In this document: piece by piece, positions 17,970 through 27,213 of the stretch
Layout of the letters: every line of letters starts with the position of its first letter
Numbering within the stretch: the stretch's first letter is position 1
Assembly: GCF_000021745.1 (NCBI RefSeq)
Contig: NC_011666.1
Coordinates: forward strand, 682,001 to 746,000
Length of the DNA stretch: 64,000 bases
Origin: Methylocella silvestris BL2
Lineage (GTDB): Bacteria; Pseudomonadota; Alphaproteobacteria; Rhizobiales; Beijerinckiaceae
Direction of reading: 5' to 3'
Notes under the pieces: generated by a model
What the model was told of the DNA's origin: nothing
Database searches by the model: none
The model's input: the letters and a program-made list of their open reading frames with translations, nothing else
Made by a program: the position numbers and the translations under genes

Positions 17970-18455
17970 ATGTTTACGAGGCGGACTGTCGGCGCTGGCG
18001 GAATCGCAGGAGTAGTTCTGGCGCTGTGGCGGGGCGCCGCCCGGGCCGAGGCGACGCGGCAATTTCCCGTCGCTTTTTCCGACGCCGAATGGCGCAAGCG
18101 CTTGACGCCGGAGCAATATGACGTGCTGCGGCGCAGCGGCACGGAGCGGCCGTTCTCCAGCGCTCTCAACGATGAACATCGTCGCGGCGTCTTCGCCTGC
18201 GCCGGCTGTCAGGCGCAGCTGTTCTCCTCGGCCGCCAAATTTGACAGCGGCACGGGATGGCCGAGTTTTTGGGAGCCGCTCGCCGGCAGCGTCGGCGTCG
18301 AAGCGGACCGGACTTTCGGAATGACGCGATCGGCGGTGCATTGCAACCAATGCGGCGGCCATCTCGGCCATGTCTTCAACGACGGTCCGAAGCCGACCGG
18401 CCTGCGCTACTGCATGAATGGCGCAGCGATGCGTTTTGACCCCATTGCGTCGTGA
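17970..18455 (+). CDS. msrB: Peptide methionine-R-sulfoxide reductase MsrB, exported
   Basis: 161 residues. It reduces the R-epimer of methionine sulfoxide. Zinc-binding Cys pairs (Cys77/Cys80 and Cys125/Cys128), the GWPSFW box (96-101) and the catalytic Cys148 (RYCMN) are present. The N-terminus MFTRRTVGAGGIAGVVLA looks like a Tat signal, which would put the enzyme in the periplasm. After RYC most MsrBs have INS; MNG here is unusual. Next to msrA, whose GTG/ATG region overlaps or follows the stop directly. Confidence 0.93.
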   Translation: MFTRRTVGAGGIAGVVLALWRGAARAEATRQFPVAFSDAEWRKRLTPEQYDVLRRSGTERPFSSALNDEHRRGVFACAGCQAQLFSSAAKFDSGTGWPSFWEPLAGSVGVEADRTFGMTRSAVHCNQCGGHLGHVFNDGPKPTGLRYCMNGAAMRFDPIAS

Positions 18456-18487
18456 CGGCGCAAACCTTCGCCGATCAGGAGATCGCT

Positions 18488-19228
18488 ATGGCCCGACCGC
18501 ATGAGATCGCTTTCCCAGCCGGCAAGCGCGCGCGCCGCTATCTGGCTCCATTGCTGCCTGCCGCGGCGATCATTGGCCTGGTTTCGCTTGGCGCGGCGCC
18601 TTCCTTCGCCATGGAGGGGAAGCAACTTCCCGCCCCGGCGATCGATGAACCCGCCTCGCAAGGCGCGACCGACACGGCCGTCCTTGCAGGCGGTTGCTTC
18701 TGGGGCGTGCAGGGCGTCTTCGAACATGTGAAGGGCGTGACGAGCGCAGTCTCCGGCTATGCCGGCGGCGGCATGGCGCAGGCTCATTACGCCGACGTCT
18801 CGACGGGCGCGACAGGACACGCCGAATCGGTGCGAATTACCTTCGATCCCGGCAAAATCAGCTATGGTCGCATCCTGCAGATCTTCTTTTCTGTCGCCCA
18901 CGATCCGACGCAACACAACCGGCAGGGACCGGACGAAGGAACACAGTACCGCTCGGCGATATTTCCCATCAGCGCGGAGCAAGCGAAAATCGCCAAGGCC
19001 TATATCGCCCAGCTGAACAGCGCGCGTGTTCTCGAAGCGCCGGTCGCGACCACTATCGAGCCCTCGCGCCTCTTCTTTCCCGCCGAGCCCTATCATCAGG
19101 ATTTCTTGGCGCGCAATCCGACCTACGGCTATATCGTCGTCAATGATCTGCCGAAGATCGAAAACCTGAAGCGGCTCTTTCCGAATGAGTATCGCGCCGA
19201 TCCCGTGCTTGCGCCGGCGGAGCGTTAA
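18488..19228 (+). CDS. msrA: Peptide methionine-S-sulfoxide reductase MsrA, exported
   Basis: 246 residues from ATG 18488, which has CAGGAG seven bases before it; a GTG at 18452 that overlaps the msrB stop is an alternative start. The signal peptide (LAPLLPAAAIIGLVSLGAAP then SFA) points to periplasmic action. The catalytic motif GGCFWG has Cys about 70. GYAGG, HAESVRITFDP and the EPYHQDFLARNP signature follow. MsrA handles the S-epimer, so the pair covers both isomers outside the cytoplasm. The 3' end overlaps rlmH by four bases, tail to tail. Confidence 0.94.
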   Translation: MARPHEIAFPAGKRARRYLAPLLPAAAIIGLVSLGAAPSFAMEGKQLPAPAIDEPASQGATDTAVLAGGCFWGVQGVFEHVKGVTSAVSGYAGGGMAQAHYADVSTGATGHAESVRITFDPGKISYGRILQIFFSVAHDPTQHNRQGPDEGTQYRSAIFPISAEQAKIAKAYIAQLNSARVLEAPVATTIEPSRLFFPAEPYHQDFLARNPTYGYIVVNDLPKIENLKRLFPNEYRADPVLAPAER

Positions 19229-19707
19229 TCGCGATGGTACGGATGGCCGGCGAGAATCGTCATCGCGCGGTAAAGCTGTTCGGCCGCCATGATCCGCACG
19301 AGCTGATGCGGAAAAGTCATCCGGCCAAAGGAGACGATCGGCGAGGCCGCTTCAAGAATCTCTCCGCTAAGACCATCCGCGCCGCCAATGGCGAGGGTCA
19401 GAGCCGGCGCTCCCTCGTCGCGCGTTTTCCCGAGAAACGCGGAAAACTCCCGGCTTGAGACGAGCGCGCCGCTTTCATCAAGCGCCACCAGCCTGGCGCC
19501 CGGGCTGAGGCTCGCCAGAATTGTCTTGGCCTCGGCTGCTTTGCGTAGCGCCGGCTCTCGCGCCCGGCTCTCATCGAACTCGCGCAGCTCGACGCGCGGA
19601 AAGCCCAGGGCGCGTCCCGCCGCATTGGCGCGTTCGATATAGCGCTGCGACAGCTCCGTCTCCGGGCCGGCCTTGCAGCGGCCGACGCAAAGAAGGATCA
19701 GGCGCAT
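19225..19707 (-). CDS. rlmH: 23S rRNA (pseudouridine1915-N3)-methyltransferase
   Basis: 160 residues. A SPOUT-class methyltransferase acting on helix 69 of 23S rRNA in assembled ribosomes. The opening MRLILLCVGRCKAGPETEL, the SAM-binding loop LAIGGADGLS (about 106-115) and the C-terminal HPYHR are family hallmarks. Follows rsfS by 12 bases on the same strand, the standard rsfS-rlmH pair. Confidence 0.96.
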   Translation of the reverse strand: MRLILLCVGRCKAGPETELSQRYIERANAAGRALGFPRVELREFDESRAREPALRKAAEAKTILASLSPGARLVALDESGALVSSREFSAFLGKTRDEGAPALTLAIGGADGLSGEILEAASPIVSFGRMTFPHQLVRIMAAEQLYRAMTILAGHPYHRD

Positions 19708-19719
19708 CGGAGGATTGGA

Positions 19720-20160
19720 TCAGCCGGCGCGCAATTCGCCCGGCCGGCCGACGCCCCACATCTTTTCGAGATTGTAGAAGAGGCGAACTTCCGGCCTGAA
19801 GATGTGCACGATGATATCGCTGCCATCGATCAAAACCCAGTCGCCCGCCTGCAGCCCTTCGGTGCGCGGCGCCGCCTGAACATCCTTGAACGCCTTGATG
19901 ACGCGATCCGCCAACGCTCCGACATGGGTGCTGGAGCGTCCGGTCGCGATAATCATGACATCGGCGAGGGTGGTTTTTCCGTGCAGATCGATGGAGACGA
20001 TATCTTCGGCTTTTGCGTCGTCGAGAGCCGTCAAGATAGTCCGCACGAGGGTTCCGGCGTCGGGTCTGGGCTGACCGGGGACCGGGTGAAGCGGCTGAGG
20101 CGCCGTTCCGCCAAAAATCGTGGGTATCAGTTTACGATCCTCTTGCAACTTCGGCGGCAT
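19720..20160 (-). CDS. rsfS: Ribosomal silencing factor RsfS
   Basis: 146 residues. RsfS binds L14 and blocks joining of the subunits in starvation. The core KAEDIVSIDLHGKTTLADVM, GLQAGDWVLIDGSDIIVHIF and FYNLEKMW is complete. About 35 N-terminal residues rich in Pro precede the domain and are not conserved. The region upstream (20161-20404) holds the probable promoter, with TTAACATGGCGTAAA at 20176 resembling half a CtrA site. Confidence 0.95.
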   Translation of the reverse strand: MPPKLQEDRKLIPTIFGGTAPQPLHPVPGQPRPDAGTLVRTILTALDDAKAEDIVSIDLHGKTTLADVMIIATGRSSTHVGALADRVIKAFKDVQAAPRTEGLQAGDWVLIDGSDIIVHIFRPEVRLFYNLEKMWGVGRPGELRAG

Positions 20161-20404
20161 CGCCGAGCTTGATCGTTAACATGGCGTAAATTCTCCGCCT
20201 TTGCAATCTGCATTACTGAACCGTAACCTTGCGCAAGCGTGAAACGCCTGAGAGGCGCCCGCGGAGGATCATGCGTCACCTTGCCTATTTAAGCGCCAGA
20301 CCCCGACTTCCGCACACAGCGCGCGCGCCCGCCAGCCTGCCTAAAAAGGGGGCCGGCGTAGGAGGCGGCATCCTCAATGAACCCGCGCAGCGCCGGACGC
20401 GCGC

Positions 20405-21289
20405 ATGATCAGCGCGCCGGCCCGCCAGTTCTGGACCTTCATCCATAACAGCCCAAGACTATTCTCCCTCCCGCTCGACATGCGCCGCCGGGCGGCGGAA
20501 CGGTCGGAAGGCATGACCAGCGAGCCGCGCGGCGTCGCCTTCGCGCCGGCGCCGGACGTTCACGGCCTTTGGGCCGAGCCGCCGGAGGCCCGGCCGGGCG
20601 CGGCGATTCTCTATTTCCACGGCGGCGGCTATGTGTGCGGTTCGCCGAAATCGCGGCGCAAGACGCTCGGCCATCTGGCCCTCGCCTGCGCCGCGCGGGC
20701 GCTGGCTCCCGCCTATCGGCTTGCGCCCGAACATCCGTTCCCCGCGGCGCTCGAGGACGGCGTTTTCGCCTATCAATGGCTCCTGGCGCAAGGCGCGGAG
20801 CCGGCGCGAACGGTCATCGCCGGCGATTCGGCCGGCGGCGGCCTCGCGCTGGCGACCATGCTGGCGGCGCGCGACAAAGGCCTGCCGCCCTGCGCCGGCC
20901 TCGTTCTCATGTCGCCATGGACGGATCTCTCCCTCAGCGGCGAGAGTTTTGACAGCCGGGCGTCGACCGACATCACCTGCAGCCGCGCGGCGCTGGGCGA
21001 GATGGCCGGCTGGATCCTTGCCGGCGCCGACGCCCGCGCGCCCCTCGCCTCGCCGCTTTTTGCCGATCTTACGGGGTTGCCGCCCATTTTCGCTCTCGTC
21101 GGCGGCGACGAGGTCTTGCTCGACGATACGATCGCGCTGATCCGCAAAGCCGCCCACGCTGGCGTCGACGCGTTCGCCTCTGTCGCCGCCGGCATGCAGC
21201 ACGTCTATCCGATCTGGTCCGGCGTGTTTCCCGAAGCCGATGAGGCGATCGCCTCGATCGGGGATTGGGTTATCGCCCGGACCGAATGA
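20405..21289 (+). CDS. Alpha/beta hydrolase of the hormone-sensitive lipase (HSL) family
   Basis: 294 residues. The HGGG oxyanion motif (72-75), the elbow GDSAGG (Ser142), an Asp in GGDEVLLDD (about 237-245) and the catalytic His in MQHVYP (about 268) form the full triad of bacterial HSL-type esterases. No signal peptide. Such enzymes hydrolyse short to medium acyl esters; the natural substrate is unknown. It ends 23 bases before the convergent MerR-type gene. Confidence 0.9.
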   Translation: MISAPARQFWTFIHNSPRLFSLPLDMRRRAAERSEGMTSEPRGVAFAPAPDVHGLWAEPPEARPGAAILYFHGGGYVCGSPKSRRKTLGHLALACAARALAPAYRLAPEHPFPAALEDGVFAYQWLLAQGAEPARTVIAGDSAGGGLALATMLAARDKGLPPCAGLVLMSPWTDLSLSGESFDSRASTDITCSRAALGEMAGWILAGADARAPLASPLFADLTGLPPIFALVGGDEVLLDDTIALIRKAAHAGVDAFASVAAGMQHVYPIWSGVFPEADEAIASIGDWVIARTE

Positions 21290-21312
21290 GATGAGATGTA
21301 TGCGTCAACGTT

Positions 21313-21831
21313 CTACGTGCGGCGGGCGGCGTCGAGCATGCGCTCGCATTCTTCGAGGTCGCGCATGATCGCCCGCAGCCTGTCGATCGTCTGCGAACGC
21401 AAAGGCGCGGCGGCGGGGGGGTAAAGATGCGGATTGGCGCCGCTTCGCTCGGCCTCGCTGGACTGCTCGGCGTCGTCTTGCGAGCTTGTCTGCGTCCCTT
21501 GAAACAGATCTCCGCTCCAATTGGCGGCGGCCTGCTCTTGCGGCCCGCCTCCGCTCGCGGCTGTTTCCGAGGCGGCGATAACCGAGCGCGCGCCCTGCTC
21601 TTTCAGGATGCGCTGCACGCCCTTGATCGTATAGCCCTCGCTGTAGAGAAGCCGGCGGATCGCGCGCAGGATTTCGATATCATTGGGGCGATAAAAGCGC
21701 CGGCCGCCGGCCCGTTTCAACGGCCTGATCTGCGGAAACCGAGTCTCCCAGAATCGCAGCACATGCTGCGGCAGGTCGAGTTCCTCCGCGACTTCGCTGA
21801 TCGTTCGGAATGCGTCGGCGCTCTTATCCAT
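21313..21831 (-). CDS. MerR-family transcriptional regulator
   Basis: 172 residues. The N-terminal winged helix ([20 protein letters not shown], then [20 protein letters not shown]) is a clear MerR DNA-binding domain of the CueR/SoxR-unlike group seen next to ihfA in Rhizobiales. The C-terminal part is low complexity, followed by a short coiled coil, and has no metal-binding Cys. The ATG at 21831 is chosen because the domain begins right after it; the open frame extends further up without homology. Last gene of plsX-fabH-ihfA-merR. Confidence 0.9.
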   Translation of the reverse strand: MDKSADAFRTISEVAEELDLPQHVLRFWETRFPQIRPLKRAGGRRFYRPNDIEILRAIRRLLYSEGYTIKGVQRILKEQGARSVIAASETAASGGGPQEQAAANWSGDLFQGTQTSSQDDAEQSSEAERSGANPHLYPPAAAPLRSQTIDRLRAIMRDLEECERMLDAARRT

Positions 21832-22016
21832 CTCGAGCCTTCGGCAAGGGCGCAGGCGGCGGAGTTTCAAGGAAGCCGCCCGAATGCAAAGCGCCGCCGT
21901 TGCTGACGCGCCCCTGGCCCGCATGGACTCGTCCGACGAGCAGACCGTCGCGTCAGATCAATAATTCGGAGCAAAGCCCGCCGAAAGGTTCGGCGTTATC
22001 GGACCATGCTCAAACA

Positions 22017-22415
22017 TCAATCCTCGTCCTCCGCCGCCTCGCCATTGACCCGCGCCTTGAGAACGCTGGAGGGTTTGAAGACGAGAACCCGGCGCTGTGT
22101 GATTGGCACTTCGATGCCAGTTTTTGGATTGCGCCCGATGCGCTCGGACTTGGAGCGAACCACAAAGGAGCCGAACGACGAGAGTTTGACCGTCTCGCCT
22201 TCGGCCAGCGCGTCCGACAATTCGTTCAGCACCATCTGAACCAACGCGGCCGATTCCTTGCGCGACAGGCCGACGCATCGATAGACGGATTCCGCAAGGT
22301 CGACCCGCGTCACGGTGCGACCTTGCGAGCCGGACTCATCCAACCCGTCAACCATGCGCCGCGCCGAAGTTTCCCCGAGTTCGTCCGCAGCCGATATGGC
22401 TGTCACCTTGGTCAT
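22017..22415 (-). CDS. ihfA: Integration host factor alpha subunit
   Basis: 132 residues. A DNA-bending HU/IHF-type protein: [20 protein letters not shown] (about 34-53), [19 protein letters not shown], and the beta-arm [20 protein letters not shown] with the intercalating Pro. About 30 N-terminal residues precede the usual IHF start; the ATG at 22415 has GCAGG before it. An internal ATG (MVDGLDE) would shorten the protein to nearer the common ~110. The ihfA-merR order is conserved in the group. Confidence 0.95.
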   Translation of the reverse strand: MTKVTAISAADELGETSARRMVDGLDESGSQGRTVTRVDLAESVYRCVGLSRKESAALVQMVLNELSDALAEGETVKLSSFGSFVVRSKSERIGRNPKTGIEVPITQRRVLVFKPSSVLKARVNGEAAEDED

Positions 22416-22719
22416 CCTGCAATCTCATTCTGCCCAGCCACGAAGGACCGTCCGGCTCCGCCCGACGGTCGTAAGCCATTCCTCGCGCGCGACCCCCGCA
22501 AGCGAGCGAACCTAAACCAAGATGCGAGCCGCCACGAGCGCGAAAAGAGCGCTCCAAGTGTAACCCAGGCAAGCTGGAAGTCCAGCTTTCGCGCCGCTCC
22601 GCGTCGACGCGTTGCGCAATCAATAAAATTGAAAAGAGCAGCGCTGCTCCCGCGCCGCATGGCCCCCGCCAACTTCAACAACTCTGAGGCAAAACCCAGC
22701 CTAAATCAAGCGGTTCCCG
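22416..22719. other. Intergenic region between fabH and ihfA
   Basis: 304 bases without a convincing gene. It presumably holds the ihfA promoter. I see no strong hairpin with a T run, no repeat and no recognisable operator. The reading frames here lack ribosome binding sites and any recognisable domain. Confidence 0.5.
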
Positions 22720-23709
22720 CTACCAGCGGATTAAAGCGGACGCCCAGGTAAATCCGCCCCCCATCGCCTCGATCATGACGAGATCGCCCCGTTTGATGCG
22801 TCCGTCGTCGCGCGCCACGCAAAGAGCCAGCGGGATCGACGCCGCAGACGTATTGGCGTGCAGATCGACGGTCGTGACGACCTTATGTGGCGCTATTTTA
22901 AGCTTTTCAGCTGAAGCGTCGATGATCCGGCGATTGGCCTGATGCGGCACGAACCAGTCGAGATCCGCCGCCGTCGTTCCCGTCGCCGCGAAAGCCTCGG
23001 TGACGACGTCCGACACCATTCCGACAGCATGGCGGAAAACTTCCCGCCCGGCCATACGCAACACGCCCGTCGTCTTGGTCGAGGACGGACCGCCATTCAC
23101 ATAGAGCGCTTCCCGGTGGCGGCCATCCGAGCGCAGATGAGAGGTCAGCACGCCGCGCCCCATAGCGGCTGAGTCCGGCTGCGCCTCGAGGATAAGCGCG
23201 CCGGCGCCGTCGCCGAACAGCACGCAGGTGGTGCGGTCGGTCCAGTCGAGCAGCCGCGAAAATGTCTCGGCGCCAATCACTAGCGCGCGCTTGTGCGAGC
23301 CCGAGCGCAGGAATTTGTCGGCGGTCGCCACGGCGAAGACGAAGCCGGAACAAACCGCCTGCAGATCGAAAGCCGCGCCATGGGTCATGCCCAGCGCCGC
23401 TTGGACCTGCGTCGCGACGGACGGAAAGGTAAAATCCGGCGTCGAGGTCGCGACGATGATCAGATCAATGTCCGCTTCCGTCAGCCCGGCGTCGTTAAGC
23501 GCGGCCGTCGCGGCGTTGACGCCCAGCTTTGAGGTCGGCTCGTCTTCGGAGGCGATATGGCGCTGCCTGATCCCGGTGCGCTGCACGATCCATTCGTCGC
23601 TCGTCTCGAGCACTTTCTCAAGATCGGCGTTGCTGACGATCCGCTTCGGGAGATAAGAGCCAAGGCCGACGACGACGGAGCTGAGTTTGCCTTCGGTTGA
23701 AACTGTCAA
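22720..23709 (-). CDS. fabH: Beta-ketoacyl-ACP synthase III
   Basis: 329 residues. It condenses acetyl-CoA with malonyl-ACP to start fatty-acid synthesis. The Cys-His-Asn triad is present: Cys120 (LQAVCSGF), His256 (VPHQANRRI) and Asn286 ([11 protein letters not shown]). The C-terminal [13 protein letters not shown] is the family end. Three bases separate its start from the plsX stop, so the two are one transcription unit linking phospholipid and fatty-acid initiation. Confidence 0.97.
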   Translation of the reverse strand: MTVSTEGKLSSVVVGLGSYLPKRIVSNADLEKVLETSDEWIVQRTGIRQRHIASEDEPTSKLGVNAATAALNDAGLTEADIDLIIVATSTPDFTFPSVATQVQAALGMTHGAAFDLQAVCSGFVFAVATADKFLRSGSHKRALVIGAETFSRLLDWTDRTTCVLFGDGAGALILEAQPDSAAMGRGVLTSHLRSDGRHREALYVNGGPSSTKTTGVLRMAGREVFRHAVGMVSDVVTEAFAATGTTAADLDWFVPHQANRRIIDASAEKLKIAPHKVVTTVDLHANTSAASIPLALCVARDDGRIKRGDLVMIEAMGGGFTWASALIRW

Positions 23710-23712
23710 AGC

Positions 23713-24822
23713 TCAAGAATCCATACGAAGCTGGGCTGATTGCGGCACGGCGGCGGCCCGCTCGCCGCCGGCGGTTTGACTGTTCGGCGCGCGGGACGCC
23801 AGTTCATGCGAATGGGCGAGCGCGCCTCGGATCTGGCCCAGCAATTCATGACGGGCGATCCGGTAGGCGATCTCGATGGCGACCGAGGTCCCGAACACAT
23901 CCGAATGGCCGTGGCTCTTGATGACGACGCCGTCGAGGCCGAGAAACGTTCCGCCATTGACGTTGCGCGGGTCCATCTTGGCCTTCAGAGTCGCGAGCCC
24001 CTTGCGGGCGAAGAAATAGCCGATCTTCGACATCAGATCGCGGCTCAGCGCCTCGCGCAGATATTGCCCCATCTGGCTCGCGGTCCCTTCCGCGGTCTTC
24101 AAGGCGATATTGCCGCTGAACCCTTCGGTCACGACGACGTCGACCGTGCCCCTGCCGATATCGCCGCCTTCGACGAAGCCGACATAATCGAGTTGGGGCA
24201 AAGCCATCTCGCGCAATAGTTTCGAGGCGGCCTTGACGTCGTCGACGCCCTTCATCTCCTCGGATCCGATATTGAGCAGGCCGACGGTGGGACGCTCTAC
24301 GTCGAGGACGGCGCGGGCCATGGCCGCGCCCATGATGGCGAGATTGACGAGATGGCGCGCGTCGGCGCCGATCGAGGCTCCGACATCGAGCACGATGGTC
24401 CGGCCGCGGATCGTCGGCCAGATCGCCGCGATGGCGGGCCGGTCTACGCCGGGCATGGTATGCAGGCACGTCTTCGCCATCGCCATCAGCGCGCCGGTGT
24501 TGCCCGCCGACACCGCAATATCGGCGGCGTTTTTCTTGACGGCGTCAATCGAGAGCCACATCGACGAGTTGCGGCGCCCCGAGCGCAAGGCCTGACTCGG
24601 CTTGTCGTCCATCCGCACCGCGACATTGGTGTGATGCAGAGTGGCGACCGCGGCGAGCGCAGGGTGGGCCGCCAGATAAGGCTTGATCAGCTTTTCGTCG
24701 CCGAACAATAAAAAGGCGATGTTCAACCCGCGCTCAAGCGCCAGAGCCGCTCCCGGAAGCATGACTTCCGGTCCAAAATCGCCGCCCATGGCGTCGAGAG
24801 CTATGCGAACCGTCTTCATCAT
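23713..24822 (-). CDS. plsX: Phosphate acyltransferase PlsX
   Basis: 369 residues. It makes acyl-phosphate from acyl-ACP for the PlsY step of phospholipid synthesis. The opening [33 protein letters not shown] (about 102-114) and [17 protein letters not shown] (about 228-244) are typical. Two adjacent ATG codons start the frame. Upstream is a 369-base region; downstream is fabH. Confidence 0.97.
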   Translation of the reverse strand: MMKTVRIALDAMGGDFGPEVMLPGAALALERGLNIAFLLFGDEKLIKPYLAAHPALAAVATLHHTNVAVRMDDKPSQALRSGRRNSSMWLSIDAVKKNAADIAVSAGNTGALMAMAKTCLHTMPGVDRPAIAAIWPTIRGRTIVLDVGASIGADARHLVNLAIMGAAMARAVLDVERPTVGLLNIGSEEMKGVDDVKAASKLLREMALPQLDYVGFVEGGDIGRGTVDVVVTEGFSGNIALKTAEGTASQMGQYLREALSRDLMSKIGYFFARKGLATLKAKMDPRNVNGGTFLGLDGVVIKSHGHSDVFGTSVAIEIAYRIARHELLGQIRGALAHSHELASRAPNSQTAGGERAAAVPQSAQLRMDS

Positions 24823-25191
24823 GGCGTTCAGGACATCGTCAAAGTTCGCAACAAGGATAGTTGGCGCATCCGCCGGCGAGTGAGGCGCAAGGATCGGCAG
24901 AGCGCATGACAGGAGTACAACGGGCCGCTTCGACCGGCGCGGTCTCTTGCAAGATGGGCCGCCGGCTGAACCTGCCTCTCAAATTCTGAACCGCCGCGTT
25001 TACGCTTTGCCCCGTCTTGCGCGAAAGCGCGCCCGAGGTTCGAAAAACACGCGGCGCGTCAGGCGTTTCGACGCTCTCAGGCGATCAAATATAGGATAAA
25101 GGGCGGAGATCATAGTGGCGCCGAAACACGCGGCGCTGGAAATCTTTCGGCTTCGCAGCCCGTTCGAAATCGCGGTCATCGCCTGCCCCGA
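24823..25191. other. Intergenic region between yceD-like gene and plsX
   Basis: 369 bases. In some bacteria rpmF (L32) lies between yceD and plsX; I looked for its N-terminus and zinc Cys pairs and found none on either strand. The region should contain the plsX promoter. No strong palindrome or terminator was seen. Confidence 0.5.
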
Positions 25192-25806
25192 TCATTCGTC
25201 GGTCCGCTTTTTCAGGACGGCGAAGGGCGAGGCGGCGTCCTCGGCGGCGCCCAGAACCGCATCCGCGTCGAACGAAGCGCCGGGCTTGCGCGGATGGGGA
25301 TCGAGGTTCAGCACCAAAAACTCCTCGACGAGCGCGCCGAGATCGATCTGGCCGTTGAGGATCGGCTCGGGGCCCTCCAGGATCACCGGCGGCGGCTCGG
25401 GCTCGCGCCGCGCTCCGCGCGCGGCTCTCGGCCCCCGCGGGGCCGGCTCCCTCGCGACGACGAAATCGGCCTCAATATCCCCCTCGACCTCGGTTTCGAA
25501 CGGATCGAGCGTCACGACGCAGGTCGCGACGACGCGAGCCTTCAACCGGCCGCCGACCTCGATCCGCGCGCCCTCCTTGGTGATTTCGAGATCGGCCGTG
25601 AGGCTTTCGATCGCGACAAGACCGTCCGCCGCGGCGATGGCGGCGCGTTCGGCCGGATCGGCGATGGCGGCGATTTTCAGTCCCGTATCAGGCACTTCGG
25701 AAATTTTGACGATGCGCGGCATGAGCGAGGCGACGCTTGGCGCCCCCTCCTTCTCCGCCGGCGCGCACCGCGTTTTACCGGTCTGACGCCAATCGTTGGA
25801 TTTCAT
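25192..25806 (-). CDS. YceD/DUF177 family protein
   Basis: 204 residues from ATG 25806; the frame runs further up but overlaps the upstream gene and has no homology there. The DUF177 core is seen in VGGRLKARVVATCVVTLDPF (about 82-101) and DLGALVEEFLVLNLDPHPRK (about 152-171). The second Cys of the usual C-x2-C is missing (CVVT). YceD proteins act in 23S rRNA maturation or ribosome assembly in other bacteria. Position between the cytochrome bc1 chaperone and plsX is the conserved alphaproteobacterial one. Confidence 0.9.
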   Translation of the reverse strand: MKSNDWRQTGKTRCAPAEKEGAPSVASLMPRIVKISEVPDTGLKIAAIADPAERAAIAAADGLVAIESLTADLEITKEGARIEVGGRLKARVVATCVVTLDPFETEVEGDIEADFVVAREPAPRGPRAARGARREPEPPPVILEGPEPILNGQIDLGALVEEFLVLNLDPHPRKPGASFDADAVLGAAEDAASPFAVLKKRTDE

Positions 25807-25831
25807 CGCAATCGTCTCCCTGATCGCCCTG

Positions 25832-26359
25832 TCAAGCCACGCCGGCGGGGTCCGGAAACGGCAGCGGCCCGTTGACGAATGTTTCGAAAGGCGCGCGAGC
25901 CAGCGCCGCGCCCGCCGCCGCGACATAACGGGCGAGGCGCGCCGCATCGCCCCGGCCGGCATAGATATTCCGGCGCAGCGCCTCTTCCAGCGCGGGGCCG
26001 CCGGCGCGGGCCGCGCTATCATAAGCAAGGCCCCGGCCAAGGAAAGCCTCGGCGAGAACCTTCATTTTCTTCGGCACCGTCGGATCGCCGACGCCCATTT
26101 CGCGCAAGGTCCCGTCGAGATGGGCGAATATGGCGTTGACGAGGTCCTGCGCCAGATCGGGCGCGGGCGGCGCCATTGCGTTGAGCTGGCGTAGCACCAG
26201 CGTCGCATGCAGCGTCATGGCTTCGAAGCGGCCCTCGAAACTGTCCGGAACGCCATAGTCGACAAATAGCGCGGGCTCGCGCGCAGCGGCAATGATCTCG
26301 CCAAGGAGACGCGCGATAAGCTTGCGATTGGCGGCTCTTCGGGAAAACCAGGATAGCAT
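25832..26359 (-). CDS. Ubiquinol-cytochrome c chaperone (CBP3/UQCC1 family)
   Basis: 175 residues. The domain is recognised from FVDYGVPDSFEGRFEAMTLH (32-51), LVNAIFAHLDGTLREMGVGD (about 74-93) and VPKKMKVLAEAFLGRGLAYD. Mitochondrial relatives help cytochrome b insertion into complex III, and the alphaproteobacterial protein probably assists bc1 assembly. It is divergent from bamE and 25 bases ahead of the yceD-like gene, in one likely operon. Confidence 0.92.
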   Translation of the reverse strand: MLSWFSRRAANRKLIARLLGEIIAAAREPALFVDYGVPDSFEGRFEAMTLHATLVLRQLNAMAPPAPDLAQDLVNAIFAHLDGTLREMGVGDPTVPKKMKVLAEAFLGRGLAYDSAARAGGPALEEALRRNIYAGRGDAARLARYVAAAGAALARAPFETFVNGPLPFPDPAGVA

Positions 26360-26582
26360 TCTTAAAAATATCCGCTCCGCCGGCGCCTGAAATTCACGCG
26401 GGCTTAACCTTCGAAACGCCAGATTGTCCCCGCCCAGCGGACGTCTGCCGAGCTTTGGCGAGGCGGCGCCTTGCTTTTACCAAAGCTGACGGCTAGGCAT
26501 CGCCCAGCCTCGCGGCCAAAGCAAGCCGGCGGCTTCGAATTCGTTACCCGTCACATCGCAATTGCTCCGGAGATTTTAGGGA

Positions 26583-27074
26583 ATGTGGCTCGCCATCGCG
26601 ACTAAAAGCCGCCTGAAGTCGGCGCCTGGCGCGCGCTCCGGTTTCTTCGGACTGAAGCTCGCCCTTGCGGCGGCCCTGCCGCTGGGGCTTGGCGGGTGCC
26701 TTGGTTATGACGGCACGGTGGTGCATGGCTATCAATCCGACCCGCGCACCCTGGAGCAAGTTCGCGTCGGCGCCTCCGCCGAACAGGTGCTGACCCTGCT
26801 TGGAACGCCGACCACGACCTCGACCGTCGGCGGCGGCGTCTGGTATTATGTGACGCAGGTGACCGACCGCAGCATCGCCTTCCTGCAGCCGAAGCTCATC
26901 GACCAGCGCGTGTTCGCTGTCTATTTCGACAAAAACAAGAAAGTCGAGCGGATCGCCAATTACGGCATCCAGGACGGCAAGGTGTTCGACTTCGTCTCGC
27001 GCACGACGCCAACGGCTGGCGCGGAATCGACCTTCCTCAAGGGCATGTTCCTGAATTTGATGCGCTTCCAATAG
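26583..27074 (+). CDS. bamE: Outer-membrane assembly lipoprotein BamE
   Basis: 163 residues. A lipobox LGGC (Cys39) follows a long n-region and a hydrophobic stretch (LALAAALPLGLG). The SmpA/OmlA fold is indicated by VRVGASAEQVLTLLGTPTTT (60-79), WYYVTQ and FDKNKKVERIANYG. BamE is an accessory of the Bam beta-barrel insertion complex. It is divergent from the bc1 chaperone, as in most alphaproteobacteria, and is followed by a strong shared terminator. Confidence 0.93.
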   Translation: MWLAIATKSRLKSAPGARSGFFGLKLALAAALPLGLGGCLGYDGTVVHGYQSDPRTLEQVRVGASAEQVLTLLGTPTTTSTVGGGVWYYVTQVTDRSIAFLQPKLIDQRVFAVYFDKNKKVERIANYGIQDGKVFDFVSRTTPTAGAESTFLKGMFLNLMRFQ

Positions 27075-27168
27075 TCTCGCGGCGAAGCGGCGCCTGCTTC
27101 GCCCGCTGCGGCGGCGGGCGCGCTTCTTCAGCGCCCCTGCTCTCCAACCGCTCTTCAGTTTTTATGCA

Positions 27169-27200
27169 AAAAGGTCAGGCGTGGCATCGCCTGACCTTTT
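27169..27200. terminator. Bidirectional terminator between bamE and hppA
   Basis: AAAAGGTCAGGCG-tggcat-CGCCTGACCTTTT is a perfect 13-bp stem with a 6-base loop and flanking A and T runs. It can therefore stop transcripts from bamE (plus) and from hppA (minus). One of the clearest terminators in the window. Confidence 0.93.
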
Positions 27201-27213
27201 GTGTATCTGCAAT

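Noticed and set aside
20176-20190. Second CtrA-like site (TTAACATGGCGTAAA) upstream of rsfS
   Set aside because: Only the first half matches TTAA; the second is TAAA. Too weak without binding data.
24823-25191. Hidden rpmF (L32) between the yceD-like gene and plsX
   Set aside because: No L32 N-terminus and no zinc Cys pairs in any frame.
25807-26040. N-terminal extension of the yceD-like gene
   Set aside because: It overlaps the bc1 chaperone gene out of frame, and its sequence is Arg/Ala-rich with no homology; ATG 25806 fits the family start.
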